A stretch of 64,000 bases of DNA. Source: Laccaria trichodermophora (lineage: Eukaryota > Basidiomycota > Agaricomycetes > Agaricales > Hydnangiaceae). Shown here piece after piece: positions 43,128-54,691 of this stretch. Position 1 is the first letter of the stretch, and the number at the start of each line of letters is the position of its first letter. The notes under the pieces are model-generated. The model did no database searches. It was not told where the DNA came from and saw nothing but the letters and a program-made list of their open reading frames with translations. The stretch covers positions 93,596 to 157,595 of the forward strand of contig JACTVC010000050.1 of the NCBI GenBank assembly GCA_018417955.1. The letters run 5' to 3'. The translations under genes were made by a program, and so were the position numbers.

Positions 43128-44100
43128 GCATGTTATGGCAACAGGAATGGGGAAATGGTTGTTGAAGAGATGGCACTGTAACACAAGGACCGCTTGTCCG
43201 TTTGACGCGTATGAGGGCTTCCCAGAAGCGCATTGACCGTGGCTTCAGAATGAGCCAAAGAACGAATGAAGCGACCGAAATCTCGCCGAGAACGGACGAA
43301 ATATGTTCATCTTGGTCATACCAGACTGAACTAGGCGATGCGCCGCCAACAGGTGACCGTTTGGCGAGTTCAGGGAGTCCAAAGGAGGGTGTGGATCAGG
43401 GCTTTCCAACGCAAAAACGATGAGCGCGATCCGGGCGTCGGTCGGCGAGATATGACATGAATAAGTCCTGTGTAAATGGTTGTTGGAGGGATGGTGCTAT
43501 AACACGAGAACCGCTCGTCCGTTTGACGCGTATGAGGGCTTCCCAGAAGCGCATTGACCATGGCTTTGAAACAAACCAAAGAACGAAAGGAACGACGAAC
43601 ATCTCGCCGAGAATGGATGAAACATGCTCATCTTGGTCATACCAAGCTGAACTAGGCGAAGCACCGCCAATAGGTGACCGTTTGGCGAGTTCAGGGGGTC
43701 GAAAGAAAGGTGTAAATGAGGGCTTCCCAGCGCAAAAGAGACGAGAGCAATCGGGGCATCGGTTGGCGAGATATGACATGAACAAGTCACATGTAAGTGG
43801 TTGTTGGAGGGATGGTGCTGTAACACAGGAACCGCTCGTCCGTTTGACGCGTATGAGGGCTTCCCAAAAGCGCATTGACCGTGGCTTCAAAACGAGCCAA
43901 AGAACAAAAGGAACGACGAGGATCTCGCCGAGAACGGACGAGATATGTTCATTTTGGTCATGCCAGGCTGAAGTAGGTGAAGCGCAGCCAATACGCGACC
44001 GTTTGGCGAGTTCAGGGGGTCCAAAGAAAGGTATGAACGAGGGCCTCCCAGCGCAAAAGAGACGAGAGCAATCGGGGCGTCGGTTGGCGAGATATGAGGT
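43128..44100 (-). repeat. 321-bp tandem repeat, three units
   Basis: Unit boundaries recur at about 43448, 43769 and 44090, each at GAGATATGA. Units carry GACGCGTATGAGGGCTTCCC and TCTCGCCGAGAA words. The first unit is the most diverged. Confidence 0.78.
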
Positions 44101-44823
44101 GAATAAGTCCCATGTTGATGTCCCATCAACCCCATCCAACCCAAAACCACTCCAAACCCTTCTAACCATTCAGAAACCAAGAAGAGCCATTCCAGGGAGT
44201 TCATAGAGAAGTAAGGAGGATGAGAACACTCATTCCTCAAGCAAGAAAACAGCAAGGATTGGGAGAGAAGCATAGTAGGGCATAGCACATAATTTCCAGA
44301 GCAGTAGACTGAACTGGAGGGATGTCAATGAACATCTGGCTGTTCTTGAAAGGCCTAGATGCTAAAAGACAAGGGAGATGGTTGAGGAACAGGTGGAGTC
44401 TGAGAGACAGTGAAGCAGCAGGCAACACTGGTTGTGGGCAACCTCCTCACCAAGTCAATGGTCGCGTAGTCGCGGAATCCAGACATAGGCGAGTAGGAAC
44501 TCTCCTCACAGTAGACTTCAGGCCGCGTAGTCGCGAAATCCCAAAGCCCAGCTGCTCAGAGTCAGCGCAGCACCCCAATCGAACAAACCTCAACCAGCTG
44601 TGCAAGCACAAGCTAAAGTCAATGGTTCATCCAACTGAAGGATGGATGAGCCCTTTCACATGAAGTAGTAAGCCCGCCGCGAAGAGCGCGAGCAGCAGCT
44701 ACCATCCATGCTAAGGTTCCTCCTGTGATGAGCTGGCGCATTCCCACAACTCTCCAGCTCTCCCTCTACCAAGAAATGCAGACTTCAACCATGCTTTGGT
44801 GAAGTCCGCGGTGCCCCCACCAT

Positions 44824-45142
44824 TGTGAAGCGTTCACTCTGAACTTCTCGCATAGCTGAAGCCAAGAGGGAAGGAGGAGGCAAGAATGGGTGGATCTGGG
44901 ATCAACACCCATGAGTGAGCAATGAGCAGTTACAAGATACTCAGCTGGCCCAACATGATTATGCATACTGTAGGAAGTACAGTTATACAAAGCACTACAT
45001 GTAGTGCAAGAGGATGGCAAGACTGCTGACAAGGTGGTGGTTCAAGACAAAAGATCAATATATTATGTAAGATATCCAAATCTAGCTATATACCACTGTT
45101 TGACTATGGCCTCTGGGCATTCCCTTCCAATCCTATATCACA
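44824..45142 (-). repeat. 5' LTR of copy B
   Basis: 319 bp; followed by the second GCCAC at 45143-45147. Confidence 0.9.
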
Positions 45143-46640
45143 GCCACCCCACGCAGCTGTTCAGAGAGGAAAAAGTAGTAGCAGCCGTAAATGTTTTCGG
45201 CGTTGGCTCCGTGAATCAGTTGAGATTGCTGTGTTTGACAGCAGTTGCTTACCTTGCAACCGTAAACACCCGCTATCAATCCCCTTCGCCTGCCGACACT
45301 CAGGAAGGTGCTTGAAATCAGAGCCGCCATCTGTCCTCGTCAACTCCATGAGCCTTCTCGTCCACGCCGCTTAAGACCACAGGGAGCCATAGTATTGACT
45401 GAGAGGACCTTAGACGTGAAAGTGAGGGAGGGAGGTTCTGCCCGCGAACGTACGTCAAATCCTTCTCGAACGATCACTGCGTTGACTTACCAAAATTGAA
45501 GCCAAAGTTTCATTGCAATTGCGTTCTACAAAAGGTTCGTTAGTGTTAACAGCGGAATGGTGCTGAAGACCACTTACCGAACGAGAGAGCAGAACTTTCC
45601 GTCCTGCTGCCCAGCCGCTTCAAACGGATCGTCATCCCCTGATGCCCACGCTCTTGCACTGCGTCGCCGTCCTGCACGTTGTCCAGACCTCGCAGTAGGA
45701 TCGTTTCCGACGCCCCACTCACGACCGTAAGTCGTCCCCCCCTTTAATTGCCATTTCGCTGGGTAGAAGTCGTTTCTTGCTGTCTAATAGGGTCCGAGTC
45801 GTCATGACTTTTTTTTGAAAAGGTAGGTGAGCGTCAAAAAATTTTGTGGAGTTGTAGACAACTTACCCGATGTTACAACGACTCGTGTCGTCGGTCGCCA
45901 TCCTCTCAAGTCACGTGATCGCCGTCGGCATCATCTTCCCCCGTTGGTCTGACTGGTGCGACGTTGTTGTAGTAAGCAGCCTCGCCGTGGAGTTCTCGCT
46001 GTCCAGACCTCGGATTAGCGTTGTTTCGGAGGTCCAACTAACGAACGTAAGCCGTTTCTGTCCCATCAAGGTGATCTCGTCGTCGTGAAAGTCATCTCTT
46101 GTGGTCTAGGGGGTCGTCGTGAGTTGCGGGGATAGGTACATAGCCGGATGACTTACCCAACATCCAAACAGCCCTTGCTGACATGTTTCCCGTCCTTCAC
46201 CTAATCCATATCGCCGCCCTCACTTGCCATCCCTCCCCAACGAACGCACCGTTGGTCTGTCCAGCGTGACATCGATGAAATTGCGTGGGTATCCATGTTG
46301 TCGACGACGTCTGCTATGCGGTCAAAACGCTGACTTTTCGTCTTGAAGTTGCCTTGGGACGACGTGTCGTCGTCGTTGGAGGTGATGATGGTAAGTGGAA
46401 GGAAGTCGGTGCAAAACGAGTGAATAGTAGTGATACGCCTGTAATAGCGGCCGAAAACGTTGAAATTTGAATACGAGTGAGCAAGTCATAGATAGCACAT
46501 ACTTACCCGAGCACAGGTTGAACGACGTCGTGAACCTGTTCGTCATTGACCCCACGTTGACGTGTACCGCGTGATGGGTGTTGGAGTGAAAGCCAGTGCC
46601 ACACCAATGCCACACTTGCGTGATGTCATGACTCCGACTG
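45143..46640. repeat. Diverged tandem units of about 300-350 bp with splice-like sites
   Basis: Units start with ACTTACC(C) at about 45572, 45862, 46151 and 46501. The word GTCCAGACCTCG recurs at 45681 and 46001. Both strands carry donor-like sites: GGTAAGT on the minus strand at unit starts, CGTAAG on the plus strand. Coding-like text occurs on each strand (plus: LSRPRISVVSEVQLTNV and LSRPRSRIVSDAPLTTV; minus: SETTLIRGLD and SETILLRGLD). I cannot decide the coding strand and do not recognise a family. It may be a repeated-exon gene or its remnant, cut on the left by LTR copy B. Confidence 0.45.
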
Positions 46641-46666
46641 AAGTCACACCATCTCCTCTTCCAACA

Positions 46667-46673
46667 TATAAAT
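46667..46673 (+). promoter_or_regulatory. Possible TATA box of 2H copy A
   Basis: TATAAAT lies about 130 bp upstream of the first conserved codon region. The matching place in copy B reads TACAACT, so the motif is lost there. No expression evidence. Confidence 0.3.
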
Positions 46674-46798
46674 CAGAGCTCTCCAGCTTCCAATTCACAT
46701 ATCCACTACCTGCAAAAGTGTATACTTTGACCAAGGTTTTCAAAGGTATTACTGTTCAGCCATCTTACGTCGTGCATACTAGGTTCTTAACATTAACC

Positions 46799-49700
46799 GT
46801 GGCGTCATCCATCGAATCCAACACCGGCGGAGGTGGTCGTGCACCTCAGGCCTGACGCTTCTGAGTGACAGAAGGCCTCAGAGGCCAATTCTTTTGATGG
46901 TGGTAATTGGCCTCTGGGGCTATTTCCGCTCTATCACTGCGCTTCCAAATCCAAATTTGGTTGCTTCTTTTACTAACATCTAAAAATAGCTCGCGCGTCA
47001 AGGAGACACTGTCGGCCGCTAGCGACTGAAGCGCTAGCTCTTGCCACCACCGCCAATAGCCAGAATTCCTCGCATCCCTTTCTGCTCAGCTTATGCGCCC
47101 CATTTTAGGTATTTTTTGGTTCATCTACCAGTCTCCTAGACCAGCTACGTAGAATCCAGACTATTGAAGAAAATTTTTGCGTTGAAACCTCCTCAAAACC
47201 CACGGCAAGGGCTGGCATTACCGCATTTCAGCTTGCCTCCTGGCCAAATGTATGAAACATGGATCACATTATTCATATCCAAATTAGATATATGGCCAAT
47301 CCACCCCCATCGTCATTGGCAAGGAATTTGGTAACCGAATGTTCAGAAAATGGTGAAACATCCGTTCCGTTCCGGTGCATATTGTGCCTCGCCTTCACCA
47401 GAAAACGAGGAGCACTAATTAGAAGCAGTTTTTATATAGGTTCAATAGAAAATTTTACCAAGATTTGGCTCCCCAACATCCTAAAATAATTAGTGAATGT
47501 AATAAATTTTCATGTTGAAGCCACGGCTCTATAACTCGCCACAATAAAAATTTGGCACTATTAGTATCAAGCTGGGAGTTTAGAGCTGTGAGGGATGACA
47601 TATGAGACTCGTCGGAAATACAGATGCACTTCGAATGTATGCTGAATAGATGAATTATGGGGTTGGTTGCGGAATGACTCGTGCCCACTCTAGATTACGA
47701 TTTTTGTCTTCGTTTTAGATCCATGCTTCTCCAAATACCTTTGGACATCTCAAACGAAATGCCGCAGTGTGCTAAAAAAAATTTGAGATTTGTTCCTACA
47801 GAATTTACAGCAGGGGAAAGATTTTCGTCATTGTTATGAAATTTCTTTTATTTGTGCGTTTTCTACTTCAACCTGGATGAGAAAATTATGAATATTGGCA
47901 GGTATGTAGCTCAAGGTGCGAAGAATAGCTCTACCAAATTAATTTCAAGATGGCGTGAGGGAGCAGTCCAAGCGAGTCACATCTTGAGTTTTTCTGGAGT
48001 AAAGGTCAGACAAGACCAAAGCCATCGAAGGTTGCCAAACATTATCGTCGTAAGGACGGTAAAGACACTTTCGCCCTACAGCCCCACACCTTCATAACAT
48101 CCATCTTAAATCAAAGTGAATTTGACCCCAGATTGATCCTATATCTCTACAAGGCTAACATTAATGTTGTCCAGTGGATATGAGCAGCTTTTATGTTCAT
48201 TTTTATCCACATAACACTGAAGTCTTTGCTTCGTCATTTCCACAATTTTGTATTCCACATCCAGTCGGACTACAGAACAGTATTACAATGAATACAGTTT
48301 GTAAGTGTAGAGACATCCACCTAAAATCTATATATTCTTGAGGAGAAGGCTTAGAACCGAGGGGAAGGGTAGTTACTGAGGGAGAGATATCGGTACGAGG
48401 AATCCGCAGTCATGGACTTCACCTTGCCACGCATTCCTTCCATATGGAGTGTAATGTAGACCCCCAAAATGTGGTCGGGGGAGGGGGGATGGATAGCGGG
48501 ACATGGCTCGAATAGAGAGTAGCGATATGATTCGAAACTGCAGAAAGAAGTGTACGTCAACTGACAATTCAGATCCTGGAAAATGGTACTCACGACACTC
48601 GAAAAACCCTCTCACAAACTTCCTCGGAGAACATTATTCAGCGGCTCGCATGGGGGGCATCGCGATGGGGAAGTATATATTCGGGTGGTGCAACGAGCCG
48701 TCGTTCCCATCATAATTCGGTGTGCGTAAGTGTGGTTGACCTGTAATAGTCAAACAGCGTATGAATACTGGATGATGTGAATAGAGGATGGAGGGAGGTT
48801 GAAACAATCTGTAGCACGAAGGTATGAGTTGCCTCCCGAAGTTTTGTGAGATAAATGGTGGTACTTACCTGCCCAAGTATCTACGACTGATTTGATTGAA
48901 ACCAATTTCGTTGTACTTTTCCTGTGTTCATGGGTGTACACCATTTTCGAGTGCGTGGCACCAGTAGACGGGACACAAACGTGACTCGGCGCTACAGTAA
49001 CAACACAGGATACGCCGAGAGTCAGCCTGAGGCGATCTTGAAGAACGAATGGCACCAATACACACCTGACTACCCAAAACGTACTCGCCACGCCTTCCAA
49101 AGCGTTCATAGATCCAGTCCGCACCAGTCATTGAGCAGGAGCGCCATATCCGAGGGCAATTGGTGCCATCCTTGAGTGAGCTCTGTGTAGTGAGAACTGA
49201 TGAGGCTGGTATGGCGGATATAACGACAGCTGAAATGGCGCAGCGAGGGTCAGGACAGTCAATGACTCAATGAGATGAACGAGTCAAGAGCGAGCGCCGA
49301 AAGCTGCCAGTAGAATATTGCGATCTGGCAGCGATCTCGGTTTGATGCGGAAGTATAAATAGCCATCAGCGCCATCAGTGCTCTGGAAGCACCCCTCTCA
49401 GGCCAATTACCCCCAGACAAGGAATTGGCCTCTGAGGGCCCAGAAGCACGTCAAGGTGCTAGGCCTGAGGTGTGGTCGTGCAGGACGAAAATCCAAAAGG
49501 TCGGATCGTGTTTCTACACGCGACGGACAAGGCGATGGCGTAAGGAAGGCATGGCCTAAGAAAGTAGCTGCTCCAAAGGTCGATGGGAACAAGATCCGTC
49601 CAACACATTGTAAGTTGGGATCTTCCCAATTTAACTCTATTTTTGATCCCTCAAACAGTTCTCGCTCTCCCTCTCGTAAGTCCTATCACTCCCTTACTTT

Positions 49701-50570
49701 TGAACAACTCGATTAAACTGAACTGGATGAAGAACAACCACCGTACTCTGCGCGCCAAAGTCGACGCTTTTCAAAATGCGTTACTAGCACAAGGGCGTCC
49801 CAACCCTCAAGTTCCCGGAGCGTCGACACCCATTGGTGGGCTCGACAAATCCATCGTGATCGACCCAAGAAGGATACATCTCACTCTCGGCGTCATGGCG
49901 CTCGAGACCGACGATTCAGATCCAAGTCCATCCACATCTACACCAACCAAGAAAACACCACAAACCGCACTCGCACTCCTCGCTTCCCTCCGCCCACATA
50001 TTCTAAACATCCTCAACGGTGATGAGGGGGTGAAAGTAGCTTTAAACGAGATGGGGTGGTTCCCTGGAGGCCGAGGGAACGGCAAGGGTAAGAACGTGCT
50101 GTTTTTCGGGCCTGGGAGTGTTGAAGACCAGAAGCTGTGGGCTGTCTCTGGTAAATATTCCCATTTTACCGTGTTATTAGATACTAGCTGATTCTGGTGT
50201 TAGATCTAATACATCAAAAGTTCAAACAAGAAGGATACATCACCGATACGCGACCACTCAAAGTTTGTCTATTCTGGTTTTCCATCCATAAGTCTAGTAC
50301 TCACGTTTCCAGCTACATTGCACGATCCTCAACACGAGCCATCGAACACCGCGGAACTTTAGACTAGGATTGGACATTGAGGATGTTTTAGCGAGCGACA
50401 CTATGCGGAAACTATCAGCGGGCGATGCGTCGGAAACGCTAGCGAACGCGGGAAACGTGAAAGTGGACTCTTTGGGGACGTACGATGTGCGCGAGGTTCA
50501 GCTGTGGGTTATGGGGAGCCATGGACCTGACAATGAGTATGTGAGCTGTGGTGGCGTTTCATTGTCGTAG
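46799..50570 (+). pseudogene. AKAP7-like 2H phosphoesterase gene, copy A, interrupted
   Basis: Exons by comparison with copy B: 46799-46842 joined to 49482-49609, then 49659-49675, 49733-50150, 50204-50262 and 50313-50570. The product belongs to the AKAP7/2'-5' RNA ligase-like branch of the 2H superfamily: THFLALPL start, IHLTLGVM (first HxT motif) and LHCTILNTSH (second HxT motif), ending LWVMGSHGP. Family members bind or cleave 2',3'-cyclic or 2'-5' phosphates; the substrate here is unknown. The first coding exon is split by a 2.63-kb MULE-like element. The expected start reads ACCGTGGCG, without ATG. Both HxT motifs are intact. Non-functional unless a start lies upstream and the insert is spliced. 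Confidence 0.78.
46843..49471. mobile_element. MULE-like non-autonomous element
   Basis: 2,629 bp. 10-bp direct repeats GTGGTCGTGC (46833-46842, 49472-49481) flank ends ACCTCAGGCC and GGCCTGAGGT; the TIR extends imperfectly about 45 bp to GAGGCCAATTC. Copy B shows the uninterrupted site. A 9-11-bp duplication with TIR fits Mutator-like elements. I see no transposase; small open frames inside have no recognised domains. The interior is AT-rich to about 48100 and of mixed composition beyond. Confidence 0.75.
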
Positions 50571-50841
50571 CGTTTGAAATTTCCGCTGCAGCTGGTCATG
50601 TCTTTCTTTACTATGCTGAACGCGGGGCACCATGATTCAACTACTGGCATGTACAAGAATCAAAAGTCATCTACGTGAAAACTCAACGAAACGTTCTGCC
50701 CAAGTATAAGAAGTTAAAAGCGTCTGTTGCGTGAATCATCAGTACAAGCCAAATTGCAATAGTACAAATCAAAGCAGACCACTGACATGGTAATCCCAGC
50801 CGTCATCGTCAGAGAATGTGGCAAAGCATTGGGTTTTGCTT

Positions 50842-51011
50842 TCAGGGGAACCCGCAGTCTCTGTATATTCGGAGGTCAGATATCTGGGGATATTCGAGAA
50901 GGGCGGAAGTGCGTACAGATGATACGATGGCGTGTTTTCGCCTCAAGCTCAAGTCCGTCTTGTTGAGAATATCATCAATCCCTTGCTTCTTCAAGAATTC
51001 GGAAAACGGCT
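50842..51011 (-). pseudogene. C-terminal fragment of an unrecognised gene
   Basis: Minus strand: SKPFSEFLKKQGIDDILNKT, then KHAIVSSVRTSALLEYPQIS and a stop at 50842-50844. Related to 39414-39783 but here without the upstream exon: homology ends at about 51011, just before a different plus-strand gene. Family unknown. Confidence 0.45.
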
Positions 51012-51081
51012 TGGAATCCAATCACACTCCTTAGAAGGGGCATGTCCCACTTTCGAGGAGTCGAGGGTATCGGGGTTGGCC

Positions 51082-51429
51082 ATGGCTTCGTCGTTCGTTA
51101 TCGAACTGGAGGATGCCCTACTCTCCTCCTCCTCTGAGGGCAGCGATAATGACGATGTGTTGTTCCAGGCCTCTTTACCCCCCAAGATCAAATCGGTCAT
51201 CGTACAAGCGGGCGTGAGGCCTCCTGTGGGTGCGAAAATGGTAGTGTTGAAGGACGACGCGATGATGAGGCAACTTGAGAGGATCCGTGCAATTGCACGG
51301 GATGCTGCTGAGGAGGGAGTGAGGGTCATTGTGCTCGATAGACCAGAGGTGGACGTGATGAGTCCCGCCGAGATGAAAAAAGTGTGGTTGGCTGGCGTTG
51401 CTGGTCGTGGTGGTGGGTGGTGGTCGTAG
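51082..51429 (+). CDS. Hypothetical 115-aa protein
   Basis: ATG at 51082 in a good context (GCCATGG). It starts MASSFVIELEDALLSSSSEG, then has acidic and Ser-rich stretches and an amphipathic Lys/Arg/Glu helix (MMRQLERIRAIARDAAEEGV). It ends near a Gly-rich tail (GRGGGWWS). There is no signal peptide or TM segment. It lies downstream of 2H copy A and convergent with the protease gene. I do not recognise the family. The antisense strand is also open, so coding is likely but not sure. Confidence 0.5.
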   Translation: MASSFVIELEDALLSSSSEGSDNDDVLFQASLPPKIKSVIVQAGVRPPVGAKMVVLKDDAMMRQLERIRAIARDAAEEGVRVIVLDRPEVDVMSPAEMKKVWLAGVAGRGGGWWS

Positions 51430-51757
51430 AAGGTTTTTTTACCCGTTATTTTTTTATATCTTGCAATCGGTATACCCACTCACAGACGAACCGAATGATG
51501 AAACGACCACTTGGACGACACTAGAAACTGTTTTTTAACTATGATACTAGTACATGAGTAATGAATGGATGCGTAAAATGATGTGCAACTTTAGCGATTG
51601 TCCGAGAGAGTGAGAGTGAGTGAGAGTGTATAGGCCCACATACTGTATGTAGTAGGGGGGTTAGTAGGTACGCTAATCGCGTAGGTAGTAAGTAATCAAA
51701 AGAAGAGAAAAAGCATAGCGTCCGTCCGTCAATAAATCACAGCACAGAACCCATCGA

Positions 51758-54691
51758 TTACCTCTCCCCCGCAACAACAGTCCCAGCACTAACCACACTA
51801 TCCCTTTGAAAAACCGAATCAATCTTACTCGTCCGCGACGCAGTACCCACCCCCGCCATCCCCTCTCCTCCCCCGACGCCGAATTCCTCCATCCCCTCTT
51901 CCCGCCGATGGTGATGATCAAGCTCGGACAACGACGTAAAGTTGGAATCATCCCCCGCATTCCCAACGGGGAAATCGTCCGATGGGTGGTAGTGATGATG
52001 CGGGTGGGCTTCATACCCCAGCCCCATCCCCAAGAGGGGGAACGCAGCACCCATCCCGAGTTGTTGGCTTTTATCGATTATACCACATTCGCTGCGTGTG
52101 CGGGCGTGCAGTGGTGGCGAGGAGGTTTTGGTGTTGGGTCCAAGGGATGCTTTGGATGTCCGATTGCCGACGAGTGTATCCCCTCCTCCTCCGCCCCAAG
52201 CCAATGCAGTCTTCGGATCCCAAATATCAATGTCTTCCTCTGGTTCATCATCATCAAATTTTTTATTCTCAACCTCACCAACACCACCACTACCCCCAAC
52301 CCTAGTCTGCCCACAGCTCATCGTAGACCCAGACGTAATCCTCTCCTCTTTCCTCAAATATGCCTTGTACAGCATGACCCTCAGCTGTTCTTCACTAGGC
52401 ATATCAGCCAACGCATCCCCCGCTTTCCCTCCCCCTGGTCCTGGGTCACCAACACCAACGCCAACACCAGCCTTTTCCCGAACCCATCGCCGTCTGACAA
52501 CAAACCACCGCACCCCAAACATCGCAAGACAAACAACGGGAAGGCCAACGAGGCCAAGGAGAGCGACGATACCCACTGATAACTTCTTCCCGCCCTCGGC
52601 GTAAGAAGACGAGGATGAGCCACTATCGCCACTTCCTCCCCCGGAAGGGCTCAGAACGCGCACGGTCCAGAATTCCTGGAGTGCGATTGTGGGATCTGTC
52701 AGAGGGAGGAACCCCAATCGGGGTTGGATCTCCGTGCTCGAAAGTCCCACTGCCGCTGCTGTTGACGAAGAGGAGGAGGAAGAAGAGGCATTGGAAGCCA
52801 AGGGAAAGGAACCGTCCGAATTGGGCTGCGTATGCGCCATCACGGTATACACGTTCCTCATGAACGGGACTCCCAATACCATATCCCCAATCTTATTATT
52901 GGCCACTGCGAGGTCCGCATTGTCAACTTGGATAAGGCCCGTGCAGAACAGGGTTTGGTTTCCTGTTGACGGTTTGGTTGTTAGATCTAAAGGGTGTAAT
53001 GGGATTTCGGGGCGGTCGTCGAGGGTGATGGTTAGGTTTAGAGGTGTCGTGCAGGGGACGTAATCTATTTCGCAGTCGTTGTCATTTAGCAAAAAAGGAA
53101 GAGCAAAAACACAAAGAAAGGGAAGAGAACTGACAATTCCCATCACTAGCCGGACTAACCCCAATAGCACCATAAATCGCATTTGCCACCGCAGACGTCG
53201 TCAAAATCAACGGAACCCTCGAGTCAACAATAGCACTAGGGAACACCGCACCCGTATTCGAGCGTCCAACCTCCACAGGCATCGGTACGCCATTAACGTA
53301 CACCGTTATCGCCCGAACGCTCACTTTCCAAAACAACGTCCCCTCCCGTTCACTCACGAGCGCCGAGTACCGTATTGTGCTTGGATCGCTGACTAGTGCG
53401 GCTGGATGCCTTCCTATGCCCAATAACGCTGGAACGCGATTCGAGCCGGGGCGGGAGAGGGATAAAGAGAGGAAGCGGGAGGAGGCGGCGGATGTGGTGG
53501 GTGTTATGGAGAAGAGGTTGGACGCCCATGCGGCTCCATCCGGTGAGTTGCCTGTGACGGGTGGGATGAGGGAGGCGATGACGCTGTTTAATGGGGGAGC
53601 GAGGCCTAGGAGGCCGTTGAATGTTGAGGAGATGGATTGGTTCGTTACTGATGTTGCTGCCACTGTTTTTTGGGTTGTTGGTTGGATGTGGGGAAGGGAA
53701 GATTAATAAGGAGACGAACCGAGTGCTTGACGGTCTATTGTATACCCGCCTACGGTAACTGTGTCCCAGACGATGGGACCTTGCACGGCGCCTTTAGTTG
53801 ATTTGAAGTTGAGACTGGTGGAGGTGGATGATCTGCTTGGGTTGTAGAGGTGCCTGCTTGATTGGGAGCAGAAGGAGGTTGAGCATGATGTTGATGCTAT
53901 CCACTGTAAATTTGTGATTAATGGACGGGAAAGGGGGCAACGACGCGTGATGGTAAGGGGAAAGGTGAGAGAGGAACGGAAAGGCACAGAAGAGCAAAGA
54001 AAGGCACGCGTAACGCCCACACCAAGCCACTGATAGAACGAACAAAATGAGATAGGCGGCGGGTCCCCCTCCACATCCACGAGGGGAGTGAACAACGAAG
54101 CCCGAAGCCAAGGGGAACGAATGAAAGGAATGAAAGGAAGTGTCATGTCGGCATGCACGTCGAAAAAATTTGGCAGTCGAATAGAGTCAAAAGGAAGGAA
54201 GGAGATGAAAAAAACACACACACACCAAATCCGAAGACCCAGTATCAACCTGCAACGAAAACGTCTGCGCGTTTTTACCCACTTTTATTGATAGTACGTA
54301 GGCGCTAAATTTCAATTCTATTTCCTCAGTTGTGTTCTCAAGAACAGTGGACAGGGACATACACATCATATACACCACTCCCACCTACATTCAGCGGAAG
54401 CACTATTCCATCACGACCTCCATTACCTTCTACACCACCACCGTTCTGGCGGAGTCGTAGATCCCTGGCTTTGCCTTTCCACTGTGGTGGTATTGTCATT
54501 GTTGTTCCGTCCGAGAATCCGAATCCGAGTCCAAAATCCGACCAGCGGTTATCGTGTTTTTGTGTGTGAAGAAGAAGAGTGGGGAAGGGATGAGCGAGGG
54601 AAGGATGAAGGGCGACGACGACGAACGATGGGGAAAGAAGTGTGTTAGAACGATGGTCACAGGATTCATAAGCATTGTGGGGCGAGGGCAA
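51758..54691 (-). CDS. Membrane-anchored pepsin-like aspartic protease
   Basis: Family A1. Exons on the minus strand: exon 1 up to 54691 (start and its junction with exon 2 unresolved), 54226-54304, 53720-53903, 53135-53662, 51758-53064. The phases of exons 2-5 agree. Exon 2 carries active site 1, VDTGSSDL. The second site is in exon 4, AIVDSRVPLIL, where the usual Gly after Asp-Thr/Ser is Arg. A Ser-rich linker follows, then a TM segment (VGIVALLGLVGLPVVCLAMF) near 52520 and a cytoplasmic tail of about 250 aa rich in Gly and His, ending ...DSVVSAGTVVAGER. Likely a cell-surface or vacuolar protease of mushroom type. The Arg at the second site may weaken catalysis. The intron in the DTGSSDL region is 322 nt, long for this genome. 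Confidence 0.86.

Larger units (their letters stand above)
41281..45142 (-). mobile_element. Non-autonomous LTR element, 319-bp LTRs, copy B
   Basis: 3,862 bp, inverted relative to copy A. LTRs 41281-41599 and 44824-45142, 319 bp each; 5-bp duplication GCCAC (41276-41280, 45143-45147). The internal sequence is the same as copy A (polypurine run GGGGGGCTT in minus sense at about 41600-41610) but has three 321-bp units instead of two. Open frames on both strands across the array (43396-44169 minus, 43457-44206 plus) follow from the 3n unit length. No pol. Confidence 0.92.

Noticed and set aside
43457..44206. 249-codon plus-strand ORF
   Set aside because: It is antisense to the element and open because the 321-bp unit is a multiple of three; it is reported only as a repeat.
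50991..51479. 163-codon minus-strand ORF
   Set aside because: It is antisense to the more coding-like plus frame starting at 51082 and reads into an unrelated fragment at its end.
54088..54291. Lys/Arg-rich plus-strand ORF
   Set aside because: It lies across an intron and an exon of the aspartic protease on the other strand, with no domain.
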